This document shows positions 45,086 to 55,278 of a DNA stretch of 64,000 nt, in pieces. The stretch is from Thalassotalea nanhaiensis. GTDB taxonomy: Bacteria > Pseudomonadota > Gammaproteobacteria > Enterobacterales > Alteromonadaceae. A program made the position numbers and the translations under genes. The notes below the pieces were generated by a model. It did not search any database. It was not told where the DNA came from and saw only the letters and a list, made by a program, of their open reading frames with translations. Position 1 is the stretch's first letter, and each line of letters opens with the position of its first letter. The stretch spans positions 3,038,001 to 3,102,000 of the forward strand of contig NZ_CP134146.1 in assembly GCF_031583575.1 (NCBI RefSeq). Direction: 5' to 3'.

Positions 45086-46438
45086 CTAAAAGGTTAATCT
45101 GAACAGAGCGCCGCCCATTGCGCTTTGCTCTAATTTCACATTACCACCATGCGCTACCATTACCTGTCGAGTTAATGCTAAACCAACGCCAGACCCTTCT
45201 TTTTTTGTAGTGAAAAAAGGCACAAATATCTTTTTAGCGATTTCTTCAGGTACGCCATCGCCATTATCAGCAATATCAATAACGGCATGACCACGTTTAT
45301 TCAAATAGGCACTCATTGTTACCGCAGGGTTTGCTACATGGCTTAGCGCTTGTTCTGCATTTTGTAATAGGTTTATTAGCAGTTGCTCAATCATATCTTT
45401 ATCAACATTAACATCTAATTCTGCGGGCTGAATGTTCGAGCTAAAGCTAATACCTTTATCTAACCATTGTTGGGTGCCAAGCAGGGTAACTTGGCTAAAT
45501 ATATCGTTAAGTTTTACCATTTTCTTTTTAGGCGGTGGCAAACGTGTTAAACGACGATAACTGCCAACAAACTTGGTCAAACCATCACTTCGGCGTGCAA
45601 CGGTATGTACTGCATCCGACACGTCTTCTAATGACTCAGCCAAGTCAGGGTGGTCGGTTATTTTAGACTTTGCATCATCTAATAAGTCGACCGCGGTTTT
45701 CGATAATGACGCTACAGGCGTAATACTGTTCATTATTTCATGTGTTAATACTCGTACTAAGTCTTGCCAGGCTTGCAGTTGCACTACATCTAACTCGCTT
45801 TGAATATTTTGCATACTCATCAGCTTTTCTTGTTTACCGGCAATAATAATTTGAGTCGATAAAATGGTGAGTTGCTGCTCCATGTCATCAACTTCAAAAG
45901 TAACCAGGCGTCGCTCTCCCGGTTGAAGTGTTTTTATAAGGTTAGCGAACTCCTCGCCAAATTGGCTTAAGTCGTCAAGCTTAGTAACATGGTTTGAACC
46001 AAATAACCGGCGTGCACTATTATTCCACAGGGTTATTACCCCGTCTGAATGCACACTCATTAATGGTACTGGAACATGTTCAACCATCGCTTTTAAATGC
46101 CTAAGCTCTTCCTCTTGGTTGGTACGTACCGCTTGAAAGCGCTTAAGAATATCGGTAAAGGCATTACCTAACTCGCCAAATCCAGCGCCTAAGTTTTTCA
46201 TTTCAAATCGTTGTGAATAATCAGCATAGCGGGCAGCATCTAAAAACCGAGCCAATTCGGCATTTGTTTTAGTAATAAAGCGAAACACCATAATGCACTG
46301 CACAATTAAAAACAGTGACGTTAATATTGTTGCGGCGTGATAACCGGGAGTGGTGATTAAAAAAGTTAACAAAATAAGCGTTAGCATAACCACAACGGTA
46401 CGTAAGGCGATCATTAATGAGAATTTTTTAAAACCCAT
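45086..46438 (-). CDS. NtrY-like sensor histidine kinase
   Basis: A 450-residue kinase. Two N-terminal membrane helices (about 10-50, with little periplasmic sequence between) precede a HAMP/linker (AARYADYSQRFEMKNLGAG) and a PAS domain (about 115-200, PLMSVHSDGVITLWNNSARRL). The phospho-accepting H is in LVRVLTHEIMNSITPVASLS. HATPase follows, with LLINLLQNAEQAL, DNGDGVPEEI, FFTTKKEGSGVGLALTRQ. It overlaps the regulator gene by 11 bases. With so small an outer domain it may sense the membrane itself or a permease. Confidence 0.9.
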   Translation of the reverse strand: MGFKKFSLMIALRTVVVMLTLILLTFLITTPGYHAATILTSLFLIVQCIMVFRFITKTNAELARFLDAARYADYSQRFEMKNLGAGFGELGNAFTDILKRFQAVRTNQEEELRHLKAMVEHVPVPLMSVHSDGVITLWNNSARRLFGSNHVTKLDDLSQFGEEFANLIKTLQPGERRLVTFEVDDMEQQLTILSTQIIIAGKQEKLMSMQNIQSELDVVQLQAWQDLVRVLTHEIMNSITPVASLSKTAVDLLDDAKSKITDHPDLAESLEDVSDAVHTVARRSDGLTKFVGSYRRLTRLPPPKKKMVKLNDIFSQVTLLGTQQWLDKGISFSSNIQPAELDVNVDKDMIEQLLINLLQNAEQALSHVANPAVTMSAYLNKRGHAVIDIADNGDGVPEEIAKKIFVPFFTTKKEGSGVGLALTRQVMVAHGGNVKLEQSAMGGALFRLTF

Positions 46439-47858
46439 GTTTTTCCATCCTTCTATAAAGCGTAGCGCGCGTTAAACCTAAATCTTTTGCCGCATGACTT
46501 ATGTTGTAATGATGTTTTTGCAATGCTTGTTTAATCGCGTTTTTTTCTAACCTATCAAGGTTTAAATCGTCATTATCTACTTCGCTACTACTATTATTTA
46601 ACGAAACTGGGGCAACCATATCGCCAGCTTGATTGGGCGTTGGGTCCAGTTGAAAATCTATCGGCTCTAATTCGCTGCCTTGCGACAAAATTATCGCTCT
46701 TTCAATGGCATGCCTTAATGCTCTTACATTACCAGGCCATGGATAATTTTCGATGGCGGTTAAAGCACTTGCTGACAATGGTTTATCGGGTTTGTCATAT
46801 TTTCGGGCATATAATTTAATGTAATGATTGGCGATCATTTCAATATCTTTATTGCGCTGTCTAAGGGGTGGTAAATCGATTTCTACAGTGTTTAACCTAA
46901 ACAGCAAATCTTGCCTAAACCTAGACTCTATAGACAAATCTTGTTTGCTCACATTCGTTGCAGTTATCACTCTTACATCGATTGGCACTGCTAAATTTGC
47001 ACCTATTGGGGTAACCATACGTTGTTCTAGCACAGTTAATAACTTGGCTTGTAAATGTAGTGGTAAGTTACCTATTTCATCTAAAAATAAACTACCGCCG
47101 TTAGCCGCTTGTAACCGCCCTACTCTGTCTTCTTTGGCGCCAGTGAATGCGCCTTTTTTATGACCAAATAGCTCACTTTCAAATAATGACTCTGATAATG
47201 AGCCCAAATCAACAGACATAAACACTTCATTACAGCGTAAACTTTGGGCATGAATTTCACGGGCGATAAGCTCTTTACCTGTACCGTTTTCGCCTAAGAT
47301 TAATACATTAGCATCGGTTGGCGCAGTGCGTTCAATTAATGAAAACACCGTTTTCATTGCTGGTGAATTACCAAGTAGCGCTTGACCTGACTTTGCGCCA
47401 CTGACTTCTGCCAACACCTTATTAGTATTGCGAAGAACTTTTGCTTCTGTTCTTGTTCGGCCTAACTGTACAGCTGCTGAAAGCGTTGCTACAACTTTTT
47501 CATTTTGCCAAGGTTTTGCAATAAAATCGGTAGCTCCCAACTTCATCGCGTCAACGGCAACATCAACACCACCATGAGCAGTGATCATGATCACGACTGC
47601 TTGCGGATCAATCTCTAGAATTTTTTCAAGCCACAAATACCCTTGTGCACCACTACTCTCGCCAGGGCCAAAATTCATATCCAATAAAATGGCATCAAAC
47701 TTTTGCCCACTCAATAAACGGGGAATATTTTCTGGCTGATTGCATATCTGCACACTTGAGAAATGTCTTTTAAGCAATAACTTACCTGCAACTAATATAT
47801 CTTCATCATCATCTACGATGAGTATTACGCCATCTTGCTTCACGTTAACCCTAAACAA
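46428..47858 (-). CDS. NtrC-family sigma-54-dependent response regulator
   Basis: A 476-residue activator. Receiver (about 12-130) with DDDEDI, Asp in AILLDMNFGPG and the Lys of DFIAKPW. AAA+ domain (about 165-395) with Walker A GENGTGKE, the sigma-54 contact loop GAFTGA and LFLDEIGNLPLHLQ. A C-terminal Fis helix-turn-helix ends ISHAAKDLGLTRATLYRR. All parts needed for sigma-54 activation are intact. It is divergent from the exporter operon, and the gap holds three repeated operators and a -24/-12 promoter; it is very likely the direct activator of 48073-55248. Confidence 0.94.
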   Translation of the reverse strand: MFRVNVKQDGVILIVDDDEDILVAGKLLLKRHFSSVQICNQPENIPRLLSGQKFDAILLDMNFGPGESSGAQGYLWLEKILEIDPQAVVIMITAHGGVDVAVDAMKLGATDFIAKPWQNEKVVATLSAAVQLGRTRTEAKVLRNTNKVLAEVSGAKSGQALLGNSPAMKTVFSLIERTAPTDANVLILGENGTGKELIAREIHAQSLRCNEVFMSVDLGSLSESLFESELFGHKKGAFTGAKEDRVGRLQAANGGSLFLDEIGNLPLHLQAKLLTVLEQRMVTPIGANLAVPIDVRVITATNVSKQDLSIESRFRQDLLFRLNTVEIDLPPLRQRNKDIEMIANHYIKLYARKYDKPDKPLSASALTAIENYPWPGNVRALRHAIERAIILSQGSELEPIDFQLDPTPNQAGDMVAPVSLNNSSSEVDNDDLNLDRLEKNAIKQALQKHHYNISHAAKDLGLTRATLYRRMEKHGF

Positions 47859-47878
47859 ATTTTTAACAATTTAATAAC

Positions 47879-47939
47879 TGTTCATTATCGTACATCAACT
47901 GTTCGTATTCGTACAGTAGCTAATGTTCATTATCGAACA
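47879..47939. promoter_or_regulatory. Three 16-bp operators (enhancer) for the NtrC-type regulator
   Basis: TGTTCATTATCGTACA (47879-47894), TGTTCGTATTCGTACA (47900-47915) and TGTTCATTATCGAACA (47924-47939) share TGTTCRTWWTCGWACA and are imperfect palindromes; the middle one extends to CTGTTCG...CGTACAG. Spacing is 21 and 24 bases. They lie 40-100 bases upstream of the sigma-54 promoter, as enhancer sites do, and also upstream of the regulator gene, so autoregulation is possible. Confidence 0.85.
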
Positions 47940-47978
47940 CACAAACAACAAAACAAGCAAATACAATGACTTACGATA

Positions 47979-47994
47979 TGGCACGGTAGTTGCA
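47979..47994 (+). promoter_or_regulatory. Sigma-54 (-24/-12) promoter of the exporter operon
   Basis: TGGCACGGTAGTTGCA fits the RpoN consensus TGGCACG-N4-TTGCA exactly. It lies 78 bases before the adaptor gene start. Confidence 0.93.
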
Positions 47995-48072
47995 ACTTTA
48001 CCGGTAGAGCAAAGCAAATTACTCACGTTATCGACTAACCGGGTAATTTAGCTTAATGAGGACAGTTAAGAT

Positions 48073-49419
48073 ATGGGTACAATTACACCAATGGAACAAA
48101 CATCGAAAGCCAAAAAAGAAATTAAAATGCCAGCGAAGAAATCTAATAACTCTTCAAAAGCGGTATCTGGTGCTGGCATGGACCGCAAGGTAACCCGTAA
48201 ACAAAATCCGTTAAAAAAATGGTCTGGTATTGCAGTGTTAGCAGCCGCTATTTTTTATCTTGGCTACCAATTTATTACATCACCAAGTGGCAGATCATTA
48301 AGCGTTGATCAAAACCGAATCGTCGTTTCTACCGTCACCAGTGGTACTTTTGAAGACTTCATTCCTGTTAGAGGCAGAGTAACTCCAGCAAAAACCGTTT
48401 ATTTAGATGCCATAGAAGGCGGTCGAGTAGAACGAATTTTAGTTGAAGATGGCAGCGACTTAACCAGTGGCGACTTAATCGTTGAACTATCAAATGCATC
48501 ATTACAACTTAATGTGTTAGGTAACGAAGCTAGAGTTGCCGAGCAGTTAAACAATATGCGTTCAATCGAGTTATCGCTTGAGCAAAACCGCCTACAACAC
48601 AAACGTAACTTAGTTGACATTGATTACCAAATTAAAATGTTAACTCGCCAATTAGAACGTGAACAACAATTGGTAAACACAGGCTCGGTTGCGCAAACCA
48701 AATTTGACGATACTCGCGATACGTTGCAGTGGTATAAAAATCGTTTAACCATAACCCTGGAAAGCCAAGCATCAGATACCCGCATGCAAAGTGAACAATT
48801 GCAGTTTTTAAAAGAAACCAGCAAACGTTTGGAAGGTAATTTAGAAATTTCACGTAAAAACTTAGAAAACATGAATGTGCGTGCCCCAGTAAATGGCAAG
48901 TTGTCAGGTTTTAATGTTGAAGTTGGACAAAGCATTGGCCGCGGCGAACGTCTTGGCCAAATAGACACCCCGAATGATTACAAACTTACGGCAAATATTG
49001 ATGAATTTTATTTAGGCCGAGTTGATTTAGGGCAAAAAGCTCAATTTGATGATTACCAACTGGTGATCTCAAAAATATACCCACAAGTTCAAAATGGTCA
49101 GTTTGAGGTAGATTTTAAATTTATTGGTGAACAACCTTCAAACATCCGCCGCGGTCAAACTATTCAAACCAAATTAACCTTAGGCGATGAAACCAAAGCC
49201 CTGTTAATTCCAAACGGTGCCTTTTTTCAAGATACCGGCGGCAACTGGATTTTCGTAGTTACCGCAGATCAAAGCCAAGCAGTGAAACGCACTGTTCGTT
49301 TAGGCCGCAGAAATAGCCGTTTTATAGAAGTATTAGATGGCCTAGAAGAAGGCGAGCAAGTGGTAACAAGCCCGTACAGCAGTTACCAAGATATGGAACG
49401 TTTGAACTTAAGCAATTAG
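48073..49419 (+). CDS. HlyD/MacA-type periplasmic adaptor
   Basis: A 448-residue membrane-fusion protein. A long basic cytoplasmic N-terminus (about 1-50) and one membrane helix (about 55-72, WSGIAVLAAAIFYLGYQFI) lead to a lipoyl half-motif (VEDGSDLTSGDLIVELSNASL), a coiled-coil hairpin (about 155-265), the second lipoyl half (VRAPVNGKLSGFNVEVGQSI) and a beta-barrel/membrane-proximal domain. GAGGA lies before the ATG; an ATG six codons later also fits. First gene after the sigma-54 promoter; no outer-membrane TolC gene is in the operon. Confidence 0.9.
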   Translation: MGTITPMEQTSKAKKEIKMPAKKSNNSSKAVSGAGMDRKVTRKQNPLKKWSGIAVLAAAIFYLGYQFITSPSGRSLSVDQNRIVVSTVTSGTFEDFIPVRGRVTPAKTVYLDAIEGGRVERILVEDGSDLTSGDLIVELSNASLQLNVLGNEARVAEQLNNMRSIELSLEQNRLQHKRNLVDIDYQIKMLTRQLEREQQLVNTGSVAQTKFDDTRDTLQWYKNRLTITLESQASDTRMQSEQLQFLKETSKRLEGNLEISRKNLENMNVRAPVNGKLSGFNVEVGQSIGRGERLGQIDTPNDYKLTANIDEFYLGRVDLGQKAQFDDYQLVISKIYPQVQNGQFEVDFKFIGEQPSNIRRGQTIQTKLTLGDETKALLIPNGAFFQDTGGNWIFVVTADQSQAVKRTVRLGRRNSRFIEVLDGLEEGEQVVTSPYSSYQDMERLNLSN

Positions 49420-49508
49420 TAATAATTACTTAATTAAATAACAAATAAATTTACCAACAATAACTTTATAACGAATACGAATTACAACGATATATAGGAA
49501 TAATAATC

Positions 49509-50189
49509 ATGTTAAAACTACACAATCTATCTAGAGTTTATCAAACCGACGAAGTTGAAACAGCAGCATTAAACAGCGTCAACATTGAAATTGAACAGGG
49601 CGAGTTTGTTGCCATTATGGGACCGTCTGGTTGCGGAAAATCAACATTATTAAATATTGTTGGCATGTTAGATAACCCGTCGACTGGCCAGTATATGTTT
49701 ATGGATGAAGACATTTCAGATTATAGCGAAGCACAACTTGCCGCTATTCGTAAGCATAACATCGGCTTTATCTTTCAAAACTTCAATTTAATTGAAGAAC
49801 TGTCAGTACAAGAAAATATCGAGTTGGCACTGCTTTATCACAACATCCCTGCAGCAGAGCGTAAAGAGCGTGTGGCTAAAGTAATGGACAAAGTAGGTAT
49901 TGCTCACAGAGCCAAACATATGCCAAGCCAATTATCTGGCGGACAACAACAGCGTGTTGCCGTAGCGCGTGCGGTGGTTGGCGATCAAGCGATGATCCTT
50001 GCCGATGAGCCAACAGGTAATTTAGACAGTGCCCATGGCCAAGAAGTTATGGAAATGCTGCAACAGTTGAACAAGGAAGGCACCACAATAGTAATGGTAA
50101 CGCATAGCCCGGCACATGCCGATTATGCTCGTCGTACTATTAATTTATTTGACGGTCATGTAGTGACTGAAAATGTAAGAGCCGCTTAA
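49509..50189 (+). CDS. ABC exporter ATP-binding protein (MacB/LolD type)
   Basis: A 226-residue ATPase of the LolD/MacB group. Walker [22 protein letters not shown]-loop FIFQNFNLIEELSVQEN, signature [15 protein letters not shown], Walker B MILADEPTGNLDS and H-loop VTHSPAHADYA are all present. The ATPase is a separate chain, unlike E. coli MacB, and must work with one or both of the FtsX-type permeases downstream. Confidence 0.95.
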   Translation: MLKLHNLSRVYQTDEVETAALNSVNIEIEQGEFVAIMGPSGCGKSTLLNIVGMLDNPSTGQYMFMDEDISDYSEAQLAAIRKHNIGFIFQNFNLIEELSVQENIELALLYHNIPAAERKERVAKVMDKVGIAHRAKHMPSQLSGGQQQRVAVARAVVGDQAMILADEPTGNLDSAHGQEVMEMLQQLNKEGTTIVMVTHSPAHADYARRTINLFDGHVVTENVRAA

Positions 50190-50237
50190 TCATATATTCA
50201 AGCTTAGTAAAATTTTTGCATCAACAAGGACACCATC

Positions 50238-52757
50238 ATGTTTCGTAATTACTTAATTACAGCGTGGCGTAACATCATCAAAAACGGCATGTTTTCGTTC
50301 ATTAATATCTTTGGCTTAGCCATTGGCTTAATGAGCTGTATTTTAATCATGTTATTTGTGCGTGAAGAGACGGGCTATGATCAATGGATCAAAGATAGCG
50401 ATCGATTAGTTAGGTTGCATACCGCATATTTAATGCCTGATAGACCGCCATTTTTAACCGTAAACTCTGCGGGCAAAATGATGGAGGCGCTGCGAGATTA
50501 TGCTAAAGGCGAAATTGAAGACGGTGTAAGAGTACTTAATTTTGGTACCACGGTTAGACAAAACAATGATGCATTTTCAGAAAGGATCAACTTAGTCGAC
50601 GGTAGCTTTTTTGATATTTTTGACCTGCCATTTGAACATGGCTCGAAAGTGAGTTCATTTAAAAAGCCTTATGATTTGGTTATTACTGAAGAGTTGGCGA
50701 TAAAGTATTTTGGTAAAACGGACGTTATTGGTGAAACGATGACCATTTGTTGCGTTGCTGATGATCCGACTACATTGCCAATTACCGGGGTGTTAAAAGA
50801 ATTACCCGGTGCTACTCACCTTGATTTGAATATGATTGTGTACTTACAACCTTCGTTGTTTGCCGACCAACCAAATATTTTAGATACCTGGAATAGTGTC
50901 AATGTAATGACCTATTTTAAGATGCACCAAGGCGTGAGCGTTGCTCAGTTGCAAGAGCGTATTGAGTATTGGATAAACAATGAAAGCCCTTTTGTGCAAA
51001 TGTTTAAAGAAAACATGGGTGAGCTACCAACCGATACCAAACTCACTGATATGGTAAAACACCGAGTAATGGCCGTTCCCGATTTGCATTTACAAGCAAG
51101 AGAGCATGCCGGAAGCATGGGAGATGTTACTCCTATGGGCGATTTAAGAATGATATACACCTTCATGATTGTTGCCGGCTTAATACTACTGATTGCTTGT
51201 ATAAACTTTATGAACTTGGCAACAGCAAGAGCGAGTCAACGAGCGAAAGAAGTCGCAATGCGCAAGGTAATGGGTGCGAGTCGTAGACAAGTTGCAACTC
51301 AGTTTTTAGGTGAGGCTATTGCCTTAGTACTTATTTCACTGTTGTTTGCTTTAGTCGCTGTTGAGGCTGCATTGCCTTTATACAATTCGGCGCTGGGTCG
51401 TGAGCTTGAGTTACGTTTATTTGAAGACGCTGATTTAATTTTATCACTGGTAGGTACATCTTTGCTGGTTGGCTTAGGTGCTGGCATTTACCCTTCGCTT
51501 TACTTATCACGCTATTTACCTGGACACATATTAAAATCTAGTAAGGGTGCTGAATCAACAAGTTCATCAACACTTCGTACTGCTTTAGTTGTGTTTCAAT
51601 TTGCCACATCTATTGCACTTATTATAAGTACGGCTGTGGTTTACGGACAAACGGTATACGCAAACTCTATGGATGTTGGTTATGAAACCCAAAACAAGCT
51701 GATATTAAATATTAGAAGCGCCGATAACTTAGAAAGTTTAAAACAAGAACTGTTGAACTTGCCAGAGATAAGCTCTGTGGTATTTTCATCTGAATCGCCA
51801 ACTCAAGACAATGAAAATAACAACGGTTTCAAATTATTAGGGCAAGAGCAAGAAGGCTCTAAGAGTCAAGGCGAGTTACTTAATTACCACAACATGGGCT
51901 ACGGATTTTTTGAAGCATACGATATTAAACCTGTTGCTGGCCGCCTATTTGATCAGGCCCATGCTACTGATGAAATAAAGCCCATAGCAGAAGACGAAAA
52001 CCGCATTGGCAACGCTAACGTAATATTAAACGAAACTGCGGTTAAAAAGTTTGGCTTTACCAGCCCACAACAAGCGATAGGTAAAACACTTGAAACCGAT
52101 GTATTTAGAGCTGGTAAGTATCACCTAACGATTATTGGCGTGATACCAGATGTTTATTTCCGTTCAATAAAGTTTGGTGTAAGAGCTAGTGCTTACATGT
52201 TGAACCCTGAACGTTTTCGTATGGCAAGCTTATCGTTTAACACTAATGATGTCTCAAGCCTGCTACCTAAAATAGAAACAATTTGGAAAGCCAATGTGCC
52301 TATGCAGCCTATTAACTTACAATTTTTAAGTGAAATGATGAAAGCGCAATACGCTCAAGAAATGGCGCAAGCGAAATTATTTTCTGCCTTCTCAATATTA
52401 GCAATACTGGTAGCTTGTTTAGGATTATATGGTTTGGCCGCTTTTACAGCAGAGCGAAGAACAAAAGAAATTGGCATACGCAAAATAATGGGTGCCAGAG
52501 TAAGAGACATCGTATCACTACTGATTTGGCAATTTTCTAAGCCAGTTATCATTGCCATGTTATTCGCTTGGCCATTGTCAGTGTACTTAATGCTGCAATG
52601 GTTAGAGGCTTTCCCATATCGAATTAATACCTATTGGTTATTACCTATTTGCTTAATTGCAGGAGGTAGCGCCTTATTAATTGCTTGGTTAACCGTTGGT
52701 GGCAATGCAGCGAAAGTTGCCCGTTCAAACCCAGTTAACGCACTGCGTTACGAGTAA
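50238..52757 (+). CDS. FtsX/MacB-type ABC permease 1
   Basis: An 839-residue inner-membrane permease with duplicated halves. The N-terminal helix (about 20-42, FINIFGLAIGLMSCILIMLF) and a MacB-like periplasmic core (about 45-270) lead to an FtsX domain (about 285-420, with the cytoplasmic KEVAMRKVMGASRRQV loop). A second helix and core (about 435-690) and a second FtsX domain (about 705-830, KEIGIRKIMGARVRDI) follow; the end is RSNPVNALRYE. Such eight-helix permeases export hydrophobic or peptide compounds or mechanically drive adaptors; the substrate is unknown. Confidence 0.9.
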   Translation: MFRNYLITAWRNIIKNGMFSFINIFGLAIGLMSCILIMLFVREETGYDQWIKDSDRLVRLHTAYLMPDRPPFLTVNSAGKMMEALRDYAKGEIEDGVRVLNFGTTVRQNNDAFSERINLVDGSFFDIFDLPFEHGSKVSSFKKPYDLVITEELAIKYFGKTDVIGETMTICCVADDPTTLPITGVLKELPGATHLDLNMIVYLQPSLFADQPNILDTWNSVNVMTYFKMHQGVSVAQLQERIEYWINNESPFVQMFKENMGELPTDTKLTDMVKHRVMAVPDLHLQAREHAGSMGDVTPMGDLRMIYTFMIVAGLILLIACINFMNLATARASQRAKEVAMRKVMGASRRQVATQFLGEAIALVLISLLFALVAVEAALPLYNSALGRELELRLFEDADLILSLVGTSLLVGLGAGIYPSLYLSRYLPGHILKSSKGAESTSSSTLRTALVVFQFATSIALIISTAVVYGQTVYANSMDVGYETQNKLILNIRSADNLESLKQELLNLPEISSVVFSSESPTQDNENNNGFKLLGQEQEGSKSQGELLNYHNMGYGFFEAYDIKPVAGRLFDQAHATDEIKPIAEDENRIGNANVILNETAVKKFGFTSPQQAIGKTLETDVFRAGKYHLTIIGVIPDVYFRSIKFGVRASAYMLNPERFRMASLSFNTNDVSSLLPKIETIWKANVPMQPINLQFLSEMMKAQYAQEMAQAKLFSAFSILAILVACLGLYGLAAFTAERRTKEIGIRKIMGARVRDIVSLLIWQFSKPVIIAMLFAWPLSVYLMLQWLEAFPYRINTYWLLPICLIAGGSALLIAWLTVGGNAAKVARSNPVNALRYE

Positions 52758-52815
52758 CTAAGCCGAAATAAATAAGAATTAAACCGAATTAAATACAAAA
52801 AATAAAGGAACACTT

Positions 52816-55248
52816 ATGTTTCAAAATTATATAAAAATAGCGATACGTGCATTAGCAAAAAATAAGCTTTATGCCGCGATAAATGTAATAGGTTTAGCCA
52901 TTGGTCTTACGGTTTATTTATTCGGAGGCATTATTGCCGAATACGAAAAAAATCATGACACCATGTATGAAAACCATCAACGTACATACACCGTTGGTTC
53001 AATCATGTCTCCTACTGCAAACATTGGTGTTAAAGAGCTCGACAATACCTATTCAGCAATGGGGCCATTAATTGGCGCCGAGCTTGAAGAATTGGATGCG
53101 TTTGCTCGCACAATTAGACGTGGTTACCTGTTAACCATTGGCGATAATCATTTTCATGAAACCGTTAAGTTTACTGACAAAGAGTTATTGGATATTTTCA
53201 ATTTCAATTATATTGCTGGTGATGCCAAGGCTCTTGTAGACCCTAAAGGTTTAGTATTAACTCGCGACACAGCGATGAAGTTTTTTGGCCGAACAGATGT
53301 TGTTGGTGAAACGGTATTATTGAATCACGAATTCGATTTACACGTTACCGCAGTAATTGAAGAAATCCCGCAAAATAGTCACTTTAATTCGTCGTTTATC
53401 AGCGGCGCAGTAACTATGTTCGCGCCATTAGAAGCGCTTAACCGTATTGATGATTGGGATTTAGCCGGTAATTGGAACAACATAAGTGGTGGTAACCAGG
53501 TTTACGTGATGACTAAAGAGGTTATGCCGCTAGATGAGCTTAATCTTAAGTTGAATGCCATTTTTGACCGTCATGTAGAGCCTGAAATGAAAGAAAAATT
53601 TATGGCTTCTTTAAACGCTCACCACCTTAAAGATACTAATGTTGCCATTTGGGATATGGTTGGCATGCCAGTTATTGAAAGTATTCAAATATTAGGCGTA
53701 TTGGTGCTTATTATCGCAATAGTTAATTACACGAACCTTGCTACCGCACAAAGTATTGGCAGAGCCAAAGAAGTTGGTTTGCGTAAAACATTAGGGGCAA
53801 AACGTCGTCAGCTCATGATGCAGTTTTTGACCGAGAGTATGACCATAGCCTTTATATCAATGATTTTGGCGATTGTATTTTTGGAGCTGTTGGTACCTCA
53901 ATTTAACAACGCCACCGATAAAGTCGTAATGTTAGATTATATTGGACTACTTCCATGGTTACTTACGACGACAGTAATCGTTGGCCTTATTGCCGGTGCT
54001 TACCCAAGTTATTTGATCACCAAAACTACTCCAATTGATGCATTACGAGATCTAAACGGCAAGGGCGCAAAAGGTAGCTTTTTCCGCTCGTTAATGATCG
54101 GCACGCAATTTATGCTGTCTATTTTTATGCTCGCTTTAGTAATGATAGTATTTTTTCAAAATGAAAAAGTACAAGAAAGCAGTAATATTTACCCAAAAGA
54201 TGAAGTGTTAGTACTTGAAAAAATGTCGGTTGAATCGATACGTAAAAGAGAAAACACCCTGCGCAATGAATTATTGCAATTACCTGATATAAGCAGTGTG
54301 ACCTTTACAGCTCAAGTACCATTTGAACAAAGCAACAGTCAACGGGAAGTGAGTAGAGTTAAAGGAGATGAAAACAGTGATGTTCAAGCAAACATAAATG
54401 AAGTTGATCATGACTTTTTAAAAACCTTTGACGTACCGTTGGTTGCAGGCAGAGACTTCTCAAGAGATGTGCTTGGTGATGAACGACGCGATATTGAAAA
54501 CCGTAGAGCCAATGTTATTGTCAACGTGTTATTAACCAAAAAGCTTGGTTACACAACCCCAGAAGAAGCTGTAGGGGAAACATTTTGGGGTGAGCAAAGT
54601 GAAGAAGTAGAATCATTTCAATACGATATTGTCGGTGTAATGGAAGATCAAAATCTATTAGGCTTGCATAATAAAATGAAAGCGTGGATTTTTATTAACA
54701 ACCCCGTTCCACATCGCTATGGTGCAATTCGAATTCGAAAAGGCGCTTCTGCCAATATAATTTCAGAAATAGAAGAAGCATGGAAACGAGTATTACCCGA
54801 CTACCCTATTCAGCATAAGTTTTTGGATGGCTTATTCGCCCAGATTTATCAAATTTATAAAACCATGAATGGCGTGTTAGCGGGGTTTGCAGGTATCGCA
54901 TTATTGCTGGCATTAATCGGCCTATTTGGTCTGGCTGCATTCATGGCACGCTCTCGTACCAAAGAAATCGGCATTCGCAAAGTTATGGGTGCTTCACTAC
55001 CACAAATTGTTAAATTGCTATTGTGGCAGTTTTCAAAGCCGGTAATGTGGGCGATTATTTTTGCCCTCCCATTGGCTTACTTTACGTCAAACATGTATTT
55101 GCAATTTTTTGCCGAGCGAATCGACTTACAAATACCAATTATTTTAATGTCAGGCATTATCGCGGTAGGTTTAGCTTGGATTGTAATTGCATTGCACGCC
55201 TTTAAAGTGGCAAGGGCAAATCCAATATCGGCACTGCGTTACGAATAA
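52816..55248 (+). CDS. FtsX/MacB-type ABC permease 2
   Basis: An 810-residue permease with the same two-half plan as its neighbour: KNKLYAAINVIGLAIGLTVY helix, core, FtsX with KEVGLRKTLGAKRRQL, second core, FtsX with KEIGIRKVMGASLPQI, end RANPISALRYE. The two permeases have clearly related ends but differ in length and core sequence, so a heterodimer is likely. Last gene of the plus-strand operon; a terminator follows that overlaps the convergent RND gene. Confidence 0.9.
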   Translation: MFQNYIKIAIRALAKNKLYAAINVIGLAIGLTVYLFGGIIAEYEKNHDTMYENHQRTYTVGSIMSPTANIGVKELDNTYSAMGPLIGAELEELDAFARTIRRGYLLTIGDNHFHETVKFTDKELLDIFNFNYIAGDAKALVDPKGLVLTRDTAMKFFGRTDVVGETVLLNHEFDLHVTAVIEEIPQNSHFNSSFISGAVTMFAPLEALNRIDDWDLAGNWNNISGGNQVYVMTKEVMPLDELNLKLNAIFDRHVEPEMKEKFMASLNAHHLKDTNVAIWDMVGMPVIESIQILGVLVLIIAIVNYTNLATAQSIGRAKEVGLRKTLGAKRRQLMMQFLTESMTIAFISMILAIVFLELLVPQFNNATDKVVMLDYIGLLPWLLTTTVIVGLIAGAYPSYLITKTTPIDALRDLNGKGAKGSFFRSLMIGTQFMLSIFMLALVMIVFFQNEKVQESSNIYPKDEVLVLEKMSVESIRKRENTLRNELLQLPDISSVTFTAQVPFEQSNSQREVSRVKGDENSDVQANINEVDHDFLKTFDVPLVAGRDFSRDVLGDERRDIENRRANVIVNVLLTKKLGYTTPEEAVGETFWGEQSEEVESFQYDIVGVMEDQNLLGLHNKMKAWIFINNPVPHRYGAIRIRKGASANIISEIEEAWKRVLPDYPIQHKFLDGLFAQIYQIYKTMNGVLAGFAGIALLLALIGLFGLAAFMARSRTKEIGIRKVMGASLPQIVKLLLWQFSKPVMWAIIFALPLAYFTSNMYLQFFAERIDLQIPIILMSGIIAVGLAWIVIALHAFKVARANPISALRYE

Positions 55249-55278
55249 ATCTTCGGGTTTTACCTAAAAAACAACTCT

